NCBI GenBank assembly: GCA_030587605.1
Contig: JAUQYT010000204.1
Span: 1 to 11,136 of the forward strand
Source: Candidatus Njordarchaeum guaymasense
Lineage (GTDB): Archaea; Asgardarchaeota; Njordarchaeia; Njordarchaeales; Njordarchaeaceae
Direction of reading: 5' to 3'
Length of the DNA stretch: 11,136 nt
The position numbers and the translations under genes were made by a program. Below are positions 1-6,632 of this stretch, in pieces. Within the stretch, counting starts at the first letter, position 1, and each line of letters starts with the position of its first letter. The notes under the pieces are model-generated. The model made no database searches. It saw nothing but the letters and a program-made list of their open reading frames with translations, and was not told the origin of the DNA.

Positions 1-72
1 TGATACTTGGAGGCAACGCAGCAAGAGTTCTTCGACTCTGAAATTTGGCCGAAGCGATATTTCTTGGGCACG

Positions 73-555
73 CTATGTTTTAAGCTCGTGGTGCTGTTCC
101 ATGTATTCCATCAACGTATTATAGAGGAACTCTGTCTCACTAGCGTACCGAGGATAGTTTCTTGCTTCTCTCAACCTCTTCACGACGGGTTCGAGTTTCT
201 CCCAGAATCTCCTAGTAGTACCTGCCATCAATAGTGCGACGAAGCGTATGTTAACCAGCTTCTCTTTGACTAGAACCCCTATGCCCTCGTAGAAGTTAAT
301 TACCACCCAAAAAGACTTGTATTTTTCAGGATTGATGATCTTTTGGTATCCTTCTTTCGCGTTCTTCCATTCTGTGTCCATCACATCCATGTAACGTTCC
401 AACATATCGGCGTCATTGTATCGATCATATATCTCCATGAAGAGTTCTGCCTGTCTGGTCCTATTGGTGTTCCTGAGTGTGAGCGTGTAGTATACTGTTG
501 CGACAATCACTCCAAGAGAAACTGCCATAATAGAGATGAGCTCAAGATCAGACAT
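73..555 (-). CDS. Small membrane-anchored protein, DUF4760-like
   Basis: This 160-residue protein has one hydrophobic segment near its N-terminus (about residues 6-25, rich in V, I, A and L), followed by a basic stretch and a mostly helical, charged soluble part. The order of aromatic and charged blocks (a WVVINFYEGIG-like block, then LVNIRF, then FWEKLEPVVKRLREAR) resembles the DUF4760 family, whose function is unknown; this match is from memory. The start is chosen at the ATG at 553-555 because GGTGA lies about five bases upstream of it on the minus strand. An in-frame GTG at 562-564 would add three residues but overlaps that ribosome binding site. The stop is TAG at 73-75. The gene is divergent from the membrane protein gene beginning at 614, with only 58 bases between the starts. 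The protein probably sits in the cytoplasmic membrane with its bulk inside the cell. No catalytic motif is visible. Confidence 0.65.
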   Translation of the reverse strand: MSDLELISIMAVSLGVIVATVYYTLTLRNTNRTRQAELFMEIYDRYNDADMLERYMDVMDTEWKNAKEGYQKIINPEKYKSFWVVINFYEGIGVLVKEKLVNIRFVALLMAGTTRRFWEKLEPVVKRLREARNYPRYASETEFLYNTLMEYMEQHHELKT

Positions 556-613
556 TGGGTTCACCCAGTTGTGAAATCAATAAGTATGAGATTGAGTCTT
601 CACTGCAATTTCA

Positions 614-1520
614 ATGATGGCGGCTGTGCCACTGGTGAAACTGCAAGCCCTGGTACAACAAATCCTTGCGCAAAGTTCACCACGGGATTCCAAAACAGTA
701 AAATACAAGCTCCTCAATATATTTTTCCCTCGGGAGGAGAGCAAGGACTTGACTGATAAGTCTCCATACGCGCGCGCTAAAAAGAAAAACTTGGAGGAGG
801 CTTACTTTAGGGGCGCTTTCCATCTGCTTGCTAGAGCTTCGAAGCTGTGCTACGCGCTAGGCTTCTGGTTGGTCATAGCGGTCGTACTAATTGTAGTATT
901 GTCCTTGTCGGGCTTGATGCCCCAACTAGTTTCCCCTGTTGGCATTTTTTCCTTTACGTTGGACCCATCCTGTACCTGCTAATAACGTTTCACCTGGCTC
1001 AAGCTGGCGATCTGTGCGAGGTTCCTCAGCTTAGGCGCGCGCTAAAGTCGTCTGCCGCTCTCGCGCTCATCCTAGTAGCTCTACTTCTACCCGTCTTGAT
1101 CAGCGCACTCTATGGGCTTATTCAGCAAGACTCATGGTTGATTTTGCTGTTTCTGATAATTCTTGTTCTGGCTGGCATCCTGCTCGTCGTGTCCGCCCAG
1201 GCGTTGCAAAAGGGGATTCGCGGTGTGGTCACCAAGATATGTCCCGAGAACCCTCCACTGGAGTTTCGCGCGGCACTGACGGTCAGCTCATATGCAACTG
1301 CCTTATGGATATTCGTAACCTTGGTGCTATGGTTCTTGTCGTTTTCGTCTGACCCTACCGTCGCGAAGCTATTCAGTCAGCAGTATGCCAATGTCTGGGC
1401 GATCTTTTCCTCCCAGCCGCCGCGATAATCATAGTCCTGTATGGAAGGGCACTCGGCAAACTCGCGCATAGTATTAACATAGGAACCCCCAGGGAGAGAC
1501 GTTCTCAGCATAAGACGTGA
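614..1520 (+). pseudogene. Six-helix membrane protein gene interrupted by two single-base losses
   Basis: Three consecutive reading frames together encode one plausible 302-residue membrane protein. The first frame runs from ATGATG at 614 to the T6 run at 945-950; adding one T there restores GIFFLYVGP and joins the second frame. The second frame runs to the T4 run at 1405-1408; adding one T there restores AIFFLPAAA and joins the third, which ends at TGA 1518-1520. Predicted transmembrane helices in the restored protein lie near residues 80-101, 108-128, 148-170, 174-196, 224-245 and 260-280. A soluble, basic N-terminus of about 75 residues precedes them, and a basic tail follows. Both losses are in T homopolymers and each falls inside a hydrophobic helix that reads correctly once repaired. 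This fits homopolymer base-calling error at least as well as real decay. No family could be assigned; general resemblance to archaeal multi-helix families such as DUF973/DUF996 is only a guess. No strong ribosome binding site precedes 614, so the transcript may be leaderless. Confidence 0.7.
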
Positions 1521-1557
1521 TCGATAGGAGAGATTCACCTGTGCGCGGGCGATGATC

Positions 1558-1572
1558 GAAAATCTTTATACT
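1558..1572 (+). promoter_or_regulatory. Possible distal TATA box for the glycyl radical enzyme operon
   Basis: The sequence AAAATCTTTATACTC contains a TTTATA core at 1565-1570 with purine-rich bases just before it, as expected for an archaeal BRE/TATA element. Transcription would begin near 1592, giving an untranslated leader of about 100 bases. The interval 1521-1692 otherwise holds no convincing gene. Confidence 0.35.
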
Positions 1573-1639
1573 CAACATACCGCACTAGATGACTTATTAG
1601 CGGACAATCCTAACCGTGAGATGCCCAGCAAGAAACGTG

Positions 1640-1650
1640 CGAATATAACA
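1640..1650 (+). promoter_or_regulatory. Alternative proximal TATA-like box for the glycyl radical enzyme
   Basis: The A/T core AATATAAC at 1642-1649 lies about 45-50 bases before the start codon at 1693. It would place transcription initiation near 1670, immediately before the GAGGGGAG ribosome binding site at 1672-1679. It competes with the box at 1565-1570; the sequence alone cannot decide between them. Confidence 0.35.
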
Positions 1651-1692
1651 TGCGAATCAAATTCTCGTTTAGAGGGGAGTTGACTTCTGAAG

Positions 1693-4665
1693 ATGAGCCA
1701 ATGGGATGAATCAAAAGTGAACCAGTCTATTGACAGGTTCAAGCAGTCTCTCCAGTTAATGGGAGTATTGTTTAAATCAGATAAGAAACTGCGGAAAGAG
1801 ATCTATAATGAGGAAACTGGATTCATATTTGACGCCAAGTACCAGTTCAAGACTCGAGATGGCAAGGTAAGTCACTATTTGATTTTCAAGAATGGTGAAG
1901 TGAAATCTGGTGATGGCGAGGTTGAGAATCCGAACATAACCATTTGGTTCAAGGACAAGGAAATCATGGCTAAGATTTGGGATAAGAGTCCTGACGAATC
2001 TCTCAATTACCTCTTGACTAATGAGATGAGCTACACGGGAAACATGTCTTACCTTACCAGGTTCTCATACGTGACAAGCGCGATTACGGGCGCCAGAATA
2101 AAAGACTACAAGGGCCCCGAAAACCGACAACTCTATCCCATTAGTGACATTGACAAGGAGACGAGGCGACGCCTCAAGAATGAGGTACTCGGCAGGAAAG
2201 TTGACAAAGTTCAGTTCCTGCAAGATCCCTATCTAGGCAAGTACTCGATCGACGGTTTTCCACGTCTCAAGTACCTGAAGAATCGCCGTTATGCCCTGAA
2301 GCCCGCAATCTGTGTTGAGAGGGCGAAACTGCTGACTGAGTTTCACAGGGCAAATGGGTTTGAAACGGACAAATCGGGGAAACCAATCGACCCTGAACTA
2401 CGCCAGGCAAAGGCTATAAACTACGTAATGACGAACAGAAGACCAATCATCCATGACAGATACTTAGTTCCAGGTTCTACCACGACTAAGGAGGTCGGGA
2501 TTCCGATTTATCCGGAATTCATCGGGACCGCCATCTGGCCTGAACTTAGAACAATCAACAATCGTGAGCTAAATCCGAATGACATTTCTCCCGAGGACGC
2601 AGACATTCTGAACTTCCAGGTTTTGCCTTACTGGATGGATAGAAACGTGCGGGAATACTGCAGGAAGAAGTACGGCAATCCTGTTTCTCAGCAACTGGAG
2701 GAGCGCTTCGTCCTGTACTTCATGATGAAGAATAACGCGATATCTCACACGGTTCCCGGGCTAGATAGAGTGCTGACTCAAGGATTCGAACGAATCAAGG
2801 AAGACGCCGCCAAGAGAGGAAAGCAGGCTACATCAGCTGAAAAGAAGAATTTCTTTGAAGCAGTCCAGATCGTCATTGACGGAGTTCTCAACCATGCTAG
2901 GAATCTGAGTAAGGAAGCGCTGAGAATCGCTGGAACATTGAATCCGAAAGATCCTGAACAGACCAGGAGAATCGAAGAACTAAAGGAAATCTCCAGAATC
3001 TGCGCCAAGGTGCCAGCCAAACCCGCGGAAACACTGCATGAAGCGGTGACTTCATTGTGGATCACTTGGACTTGTATTCATTCTGAAAATGCTAACTCCG
3101 CTATGTCTATTGGCAGACTCGATCAGATGTTGCAGCCCTTTTTTATGAAGGAAATGTCAAAGGCGAAAACGGATGTAGAACGAGAAGAAGTGGTCAAGAG
3201 GGCAATCGAACTCGTGGGTCATCTCTTCCTAAGGGTTAATGACCATGACCCGCTTGTGCCCAGCGTCGGAAACAAGCTTTTCGGCGGCAGTTCCTCAGAT
3301 GACACTGTAACCGTTGGAGGAGTAGACAAACAAGGAAACGACGCTGTAAACGACATGACCTACGTCATCCTGAAAGTAGCTGAAATGCTATGCTTCCAAG
3401 ATCCCAACATGAACGCCAGATACTACCCCGGCGTCAACTCAAAGGAATATCTGAGACGCTTGTGTGAAGTCAATATCAACATGGTTGCTTCACCCTCCAT
3501 TCACAACGATAAGGCGATGATAGAAGCGCTGCTCCACCAAGGAATTCCCATCGAGGACGCGAGGGATTGGGCAGCCACGGGCTGCGTCGAGCCAACGATC
3601 TCCGGAAAACACTACGGACACACCAACTGCATGCTTCTAAACATGGTCGCCCCACTCGAAATGGCCCTGAACAACGGAGTGCACCCAGTGATGGGGGAGA
3701 AGATAGGACCAGAGACAGGAGATGTCAGAAACTCATTCAAGACCTTTGAAGACTTCTATGACGCCTACAAGAATCAACTCAAATACCTCGCAGAGAAATC
3801 AATTGAGATAAACAACTACCTCGGATACGCACACCAATATGTGCACCCAACACCGCTGCTCTCCTCAACTTATGAGGGACCCTTAGAAAAAGGCACCGAC
3901 ATAATCAACGGAGGAGCGGTTTACAACAGTTCTGGAGTGGCACTGGTCTCACTAACCGACGTCGTGGACAGTCTACTTGTTATTAGAGACTTGATCTACA
4001 GGAAGAAGGAATTGGACTGGCCAACACTTATGCATGCACTGGAAACGAACTTCGAGAATGGGACAGAAGAAGTGCTGAGAAGAATCCAGAAAGTTCCGAA
4101 GTTTGGATCTGATCAACCGGGAACCTCAGATATCGCCCACGACCTGATCGACTTTTGCTATGACATCTACAACCCAGCCCCGAACTATAGAGGAGGAAAC
4201 TATCTGGTAGGATACTGGTCTATTAGTTATCACGTGGGTTTCGGCATGCTCTCGGGTGCTCTCCCCTCGGGTAGAAAGAAAGGGAAGGCCTTCACCCCCG
4301 GATTAACACCTGCACCCGGTCCTTCAGATCAGCTGCTGCAAAACATCCACACAATTGCAAGGCTCAACTACTTGAAGATGCCAAACAACGCCTCCTTTAA
4401 CGTGAAGATTGTGCCACACGCGGGCGATTCCCACGCAAAAACCCTCGACTTATTCACTAGCTATGTTCAGAGTTACTTCGACCTTGGAGGAATGCAATGG
4501 CAGTTCAACGTCGTAACCTCGGATACGTTGAGAGACGCCATGAAGAATCCCGACAATTATCGGTGGCTACTTGTCCGAGTATCCGGATACAACGCATACT
4601 TTGTGAAAATAAACAAGAACATGCAACAGGAGATAACCGAGAGAACAGAATTCTGTCCAAGATGA
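1693..4665 (+). CDS. Glycyl radical enzyme with N-terminal SCP2-like domain
   Basis: This 990-residue protein belongs to the glycyl radical enzyme superfamily. The C-terminal radical motif VRVSGYNAYFV places the radical glycine at Gly965. The thiyl cysteine is Cys631 in WAATGCVEP, with the adjacent Glu633 typical of eliminases, dehydratases and decarboxylases. Cys and Gly are 334 residues apart, close to the family norm. Other family blocks are ICVERA (206-211) and GRLDQ. A single active-site Cys rules out pyruvate formate-lyase, which uses adjacent cysteines, and GCVEP differs from the Cys-Met-Ser of benzylsuccinate synthases. The protein is over 140 residues longer than common members. Residues about 20-130 (a GFIFDAKYQF block, the GEVKSGDG turn, PNITIWF, then TGNMSYLTRF) read like an SCP2 sterol/lipid-carrier fold. 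Glycerol dehydratase has a key Asp 14 residues after the Cys; here it is Asn645, so a diol dehydratase role is doubtful. The ribosome binding site GAGGGGAG lies about 13 bases upstream. The activase gene follows after 37 bases. The substrate is unknown; an archaeal PflD-type enzyme is one alternative. Confidence 0.93.
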   Translation: MSQWDESKVNQSIDRFKQSLQLMGVLFKSDKKLRKEIYNEETGFIFDAKYQFKTRDGKVSHYLIFKNGEVKSGDGEVENPNITIWFKDKEIMAKIWDKSPDESLNYLLTNEMSYTGNMSYLTRFSYVTSAITGARIKDYKGPENRQLYPISDIDKETRRRLKNEVLGRKVDKVQFLQDPYLGKYSIDGFPRLKYLKNRRYALKPAICVERAKLLTEFHRANGFETDKSGKPIDPELRQAKAINYVMTNRRPIIHDRYLVPGSTTTKEVGIPIYPEFIGTAIWPELRTINNRELNPNDISPEDADILNFQVLPYWMDRNVREYCRKKYGNPVSQQLEERFVLYFMMKNNAISHTVPGLDRVLTQGFERIKEDAAKRGKQATSAEKKNFFEAVQIVIDGVLNHARNLSKEALRIAGTLNPKDPEQTRRIEELKEISRICAKVPAKPAETLHEAVTSLWITWTCIHSENANSAMSIGRLDQMLQPFFMKEMSKAKTDVEREEVVKRAIELVGHLFLRVNDHDPLVPSVGNKLFGGSSSDDTVTVGGVDKQGNDAVNDMTYVILKVAEMLCFQDPNMNARYYPGVNSKEYLRRLCEVNINMVASPSIHNDKAMIEALLHQGIPIEDARDWAATGCVEPTISGKHYGHTNCMLLNMVAPLEMALNNGVHPVMGEKIGPETGDVRNSFKTFEDFYDAYKNQLKYLAEKSIEINNYLGYAHQYVHPTPLLSSTYEGPLEKGTDIINGGAVYNSSGVALVSLTDVVDSLLVIRDLIYRKKELDWPTLMHALETNFENGTEEVLRRIQKVPKFGSDQPGTSDIAHDLIDFCYDIYNPAPNYRGGNYLVGYWSISYHVGFGMLSGALPSGRKKGKAFTPGLTPAPGPSDQLLQNIHTIARLNYLKMPNNASFNVKIVPHAGDSHAKTLDLFTSYVQSYFDLGGMQWQFNVVTSDTLRDAMKNPDNYRWLLVRVSGYNAYFVKINKNMQQEITERTEFCPR

Positions 4666-4702
4666 TAAGACGCTCCGGACCAAAATCAACGGTTGAACAG
4701 GT

Positions 4703-5602
4703 ATGCCGAAGAAACCATTGATCGTTGATATTAAGAGGAATGCATTGGATGATGGTCCTGGAATACGGACTCTCATTTTCTTCAAGGGATGTCCGTTATC
4801 GTGCGTCTGGTGCCAGAACCCAGAGGCCAAAACTCCACTCCAGGAGATAGCTTTCTACAAGGAGAATTGCGGTGAATGTAGAAGATGCCTGGAAGTCTGC
4901 GACGAGAAAGCCATAGACTTCTCATACAAATACCGGATCAATCGCGCTCTCTGTAATCTCTGTGGTGAATGCGTCAAAGTATGCCCCAATGAGGCATTGA
5001 AACTCGTCGGAAAAGAATACGAAACAAGGGAACTAGTAGATATTGCGTTGAAGGACAGAGTTTTCTTCAAGAATTCCGGTGGCGGCGTGACACTGTCAGG
5101 CGGCGAACCGCTATATCACATGAACTATGTGAGTGAACTGCTGAAGACTCTCAAGAAAGAAGGCATCCATAGTTGCATTGAAACCTGCGGATACTACAAC
5201 CGCAAAGCATTCAACGAGATGGTTTCACCCTATGTGGACCTCATCTACTTTGACCTAAAGATATTCGATCCAGAACTCCATGAGAAATACTGCAAGGAAA
5301 GCAACGAGATAATTCTCACCAATTTTGAAAATCTGATCAAGGACAGGAGTGTGGAGGTCCTACCGAGGATTCCACTGATTCCAGATATCACTGCCACAGA
5401 TGAGAATCTGACAGAATGGGCAAACTACTTGAACTCCCTGAATATCAGGAGAATTGTTCTCTTGCCGTATAATCCGCTTTGGATTTCCAAACCTGAGAAG
5501 ATTGGAATCAAAACGCAGTACCCTCGCTCGACGTGGATGAGTAGAGAAGAAAAAGCGAGAGTAAAATCAGTCTTCTCTGGTTTTGAGTTTGAAGATTTCT
5601 AG
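4703..5602 (+). CDS. Glycyl-radical-enzyme activating enzyme (radical SAM)
   Basis: This 299-residue iron-sulfur protein generates the glycyl radical on its partner by reductive cleavage of S-adenosylmethionine. The radical SAM cluster ligands are Cys30, Cys34 and Cys37 in GCPLSCVWC, preceded by the family's DGPGIRT block (residues 17-23). An inserted ferredoxin-like domain supplies two CxxCxxCxxxC sets at Cys56/59/62/66 and Cys84/87/90/94, expected to hold two more [4Fe-4S] clusters. That extra domain is typical of activases for non-pyruvate glycyl radical enzymes and absent from the pyruvate formate-lyase activase. The SAM-binding motif LSGGEP lies at residues 131-136. Length and motif order are normal and the gene looks intact. 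It starts 37 bases after the radical enzyme on the same strand, so the two almost certainly form an operon. Its ribosome binding site is weak, which may point to translational coupling. It is cytoplasmic and needs a low-potential electron donor not encoded here. Confidence 0.95.
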   Translation: MPKKPLIVDIKRNALDDGPGIRTLIFFKGCPLSCVWCQNPEAKTPLQEIAFYKENCGECRRCLEVCDEKAIDFSYKYRINRALCNLCGECVKVCPNEALKLVGKEYETRELVDIALKDRVFFKNSGGGVTLSGGEPLYHMNYVSELLKTLKKEGIHSCIETCGYYNRKAFNEMVSPYVDLIYFDLKIFDPELHEKYCKESNEIILTNFENLIKDRSVEVLPRIPLIPDITATDENLTEWANYLNSLNIRRIVLLPYNPLWISKPEKIGIKTQYPRSTWMSREEKARVKSVFSGFEFEDF

Positions 5603-5611
5603 TTTTCCAGT
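5583..5611 (+). repeat. First copy of an imperfect 29-base repeat at a gene end
   Basis: This stretch spans the last codons and TAG stop of the activase and the first bases after it. It matches 6088-6116 without gaps at 23 of 29 positions, and five of the six differences are transitions. The T-rich tail that follows (to about 5625) may act as an archaeal terminator. The repeat may be a shared termination signal, a remnant of a duplicated 3' end, or chance. Confidence 0.35.
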
Positions 5612-5647
5612 GACTTTGTTTTGGCTTAAGTGGGTTCAAATGGAATA

Positions 5648-5655
5648 CTTATAAG
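5648..5655 (+). promoter_or_regulatory. TATA box of the small alpha-beta-barrel gene
   Basis: CTTATAAG is a strong archaeal TATA element. Its centre is about 29 bases before the ATG at 5681, so transcription should begin at or just before the start codon. No ribosome binding site is present in that gap. The gene is therefore probably expressed as a leaderless transcript, independently of the upstream radical enzyme operon. Confidence 0.65.
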
Positions 5656-5669
5656 AATCGATACAGCCT

Positions 5670-5679
5670 GCTAGCTAGC
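5670..5679. promoter_or_regulatory. Perfect 10-base palindrome at the predicted transcription start
   Basis: GCTAGCTAGC is its own reverse complement. It lies between the TATA box at 5648-5655 and the ATG at 5681, ending one base before the start codon. In that position a bound regulator would block initiation, so it could be an operator. It is short, and no second half-site array was seen. Confidence 0.3.
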
Positions 5680-5680
5680 G

Positions 5681-6016
5681 ATGGCAAAAATGATCCTAGT
5701 TCAAGTTTCATTCGATGTGCCGGAAAAGAAGATCAAAGAATTTCTGGATTATTCGACGAGTACGCTCAAGAAGAATTGGGAAGCCTTACGTTGTAAGTCC
5801 TACACCGTTTATAGAAGTGTAGGTGAAAGAATTCGTGACGATCAGGTTATAGGGAAGAACAGAATAGTCGAGCAGCTCGTGTTCGATTCCATCGAAGATG
5901 TCAAGTATCTATTTGATTTCAGGAACTTGAATCCAGAACAACAGGCAGCAGCACTCTCTTACGATAAGAGGTTCCATGCAACCAACATGCAAACAATAAT
6001 CCTAGAAAGGGTTTAG
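5681..6016 (+). CDS. Small dimeric alpha-beta-barrel-like protein
   Basis: This 111-residue soluble protein has a visible strand-helix-strand-strand-helix-strand pattern. A strand (about 3-12, MILVQVSFDV) leads into an amphipathic helix (17-36), two strands (CKSYTVYRSV and NRIVEQLVFDS), a second helix region (71-96) and a final strand (102-111, MQTIILERV). This is the ferredoxin-like layout of the dimeric alpha-beta-barrel group, which includes antibiotic-biosynthesis-monooxygenase-like and EthD-like proteins. It has no signal peptide, membrane segment or cysteine metal motif, only a single cysteine. The exact family was not recognised. It lies 78 bases after the activase with its own TATA box and apparently no ribosome binding site, so it is likely co-located rather than strictly co-transcribed with the radical enzyme. 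A role in the same pathway is possible but only from proximity. The stop is TAG at 6014-6016. Confidence 0.8.
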   Translation: MAKMILVQVSFDVPEKKIKEFLDYSTSTLKKNWEALRCKSYTVYRSVGERIRDDQVIGKNRIVEQLVFDSIEDVKYLFDFRNLNPEQQAAALSYDKRFHATNMQTIILERV

Positions 6017-6087
6017 TTGACAAGTTGATTGCCACCAAAATCCATTTGCTAACCATCTTCTTGGGTACTTGGGCCCCTTATCTCAAG

Positions 6088-6116
6088 TTGATTTTGAAAG
6101 CTTCTAGTTTCCCGGT
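6088..6116 (+). repeat. Second copy of the imperfect 29-base repeat
   Basis: This copy matches 5583-5611 at 23 of 29 positions and retains an in-frame DFESF-stop reading comparable to the EFEDF-stop of the activase. It lies in the 120-base convergent gap between the small protein gene and the phosphatase gene, which contains no gene. A 10-base direct repeat, CAAGTTGATT, also occurs in this gap at 6021-6030 and 6084-6093. Confidence 0.35.
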
Positions 6117-6136
6117 TGAGAGCGCACGTTGATCGG

Positions 6137-6595
6137 CTAGCAGTCAATTGATTCGATGCGTGCTTCGAGTTCGTGTAAGCTTTGTTCTTGCTCCTTGGTC
6201 TCTATGGCTTTTGGATTAGCGGATCGGATTTTCTTGACTGCATCCTCGGCAGATAGGTCTTTCTTCATCCAGTAGGCTGCTCCCATTGTGGCGGTTCGTC
6301 CGAGTCCTCCTCCGCACTGAACTACAATCTTGATTGAACTTGGTGTCTGCTTGACAATCCGCAGGAATTGTTCGAATTGCTTCAGCGTTGGGGCTGTGGA
6401 GTCCTTTATGGGAATACTGTATTGCTTGTAACCCATTGCTTGAATTGCCTTTACGTTGTAGTTGGGGCGCTCTTTGTCTTCGTCTAGAAGTGAGATTATG
6501 GTTCTGAAGCCTCTCTTGTGTAGTTCCTTGAGTTGTTCTGTGGTAGGGTTGCTGCTTCCCAGTATCTTGTCTTTGTCGATCCAATATTGAGTCAT
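6137..6595 (-). CDS. Dual-specificity protein phosphatase-like protein
   Basis: This 152-residue cytoplasmic protein has the cysteine-dependent phosphatase P-loop CGGGLGRT, with nucleophile Cys94 and phosphate-binding Arg100 (C-x5-R-T). The likely general acid is Asp65 in IPIKDSTAPT, placed about 30 residues earlier as expected. The N-terminal part (YWIDKDKILGSSNP, then GFRTIISLLDE) matches the core of small archaeal and KAP-like dual-specificity phosphatases. The residue before the nucleophile is Gln93 in place of the near-invariant His, which could alter the cysteine's acidity. It probably hydrolyses phosphoserine, phosphothreonine or phosphotyrosine, but the substrate cannot be read from the sequence. 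The gene starts 37 bases after the crotonase stop on the same strand, so it is probably the last gene of that operon. The ATG at 6593-6595 is supported by a strong ribosome binding site. Confidence 0.88.
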   Translation of the reverse strand: MTQYWIDKDKILGSSNPTTEQLKELHKRGFRTIISLLDEDKERPNYNVKAIQAMGYKQYSIPIKDSTAPTLKQFEQFLRIVKQTPSSIKIVVQCGGGLGRTATMGAAYWMKKDLSAEDAVKKIRSANPKAIETKEQEQSLHELEARIESIDC

Positions 6596-6599
6596 AGTT

Positions 6600-6613
6600 C
6601 CTCACCCTCCTCC
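6600..6613 (-). promoter_or_regulatory. Strong ribosome binding site of the phosphatase gene
   Basis: On the minus strand this reads GGAGGAGGGTGAGG, with the GGTGAGG part ending four bases before the ATG. It is the strongest anti-16S match in the window and fixes the start at 6595. Confidence 0.75.
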
Positions 6614-6632
6614 ATATGCGCGGGTTGAGTTG

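Noticed and set aside
24..39. A 5-base-pair hairpin AGAGT/ACTCT after the left-edge gene as a terminator.
   Set aside because: The stem is too short and no T run follows on the minus strand. Bases 1-72 show nothing else.
7..234. A 75-codon plus-strand open frame at the left edge.
   Set aside because: It runs antisense to the DUF4760-like gene, has no ribosome binding site, and its translation shows no domain-like pattern.
562..564. GTG as the start of the left-edge membrane-anchored protein.
   Set aside because: It overlaps the GGTGA site that is well placed for the ATG at 553-555.
1552..1683. A 43-codon open frame ending ten bases before the radical enzyme start, a possible leader peptide.
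   Set aside because: It has no clear ribosome binding site, resembles nothing known, and overlaps both TATA candidates of the downstream gene. Chance is the simpler explanation.
2778..3065. An antisense open frame within the radical enzyme gene.
   Set aside because: It is a by-product of codon use in the strongly conserved sense gene, with no start signal or recognisable product.
1693..4665. Pyruvate formate-lyase or benzyl/alkylsuccinate synthase function.
   Set aside because: The active site has a single Cys followed by Val-Glu. Pyruvate formate-lyase needs two adjacent Cys, and the succinate synthases use a Cys-x-Ser type motif. Annotation as PFL would reflect family name only.
6057..6070. 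A 14-base exact match, CTTCTTGGGTACTT, also at 6637-6650 in the 3' end of the crotonase gene.
   Set aside because: No homology extends beyond the 14 bases on either side that I can see, so a crotonase remnant is not supported.
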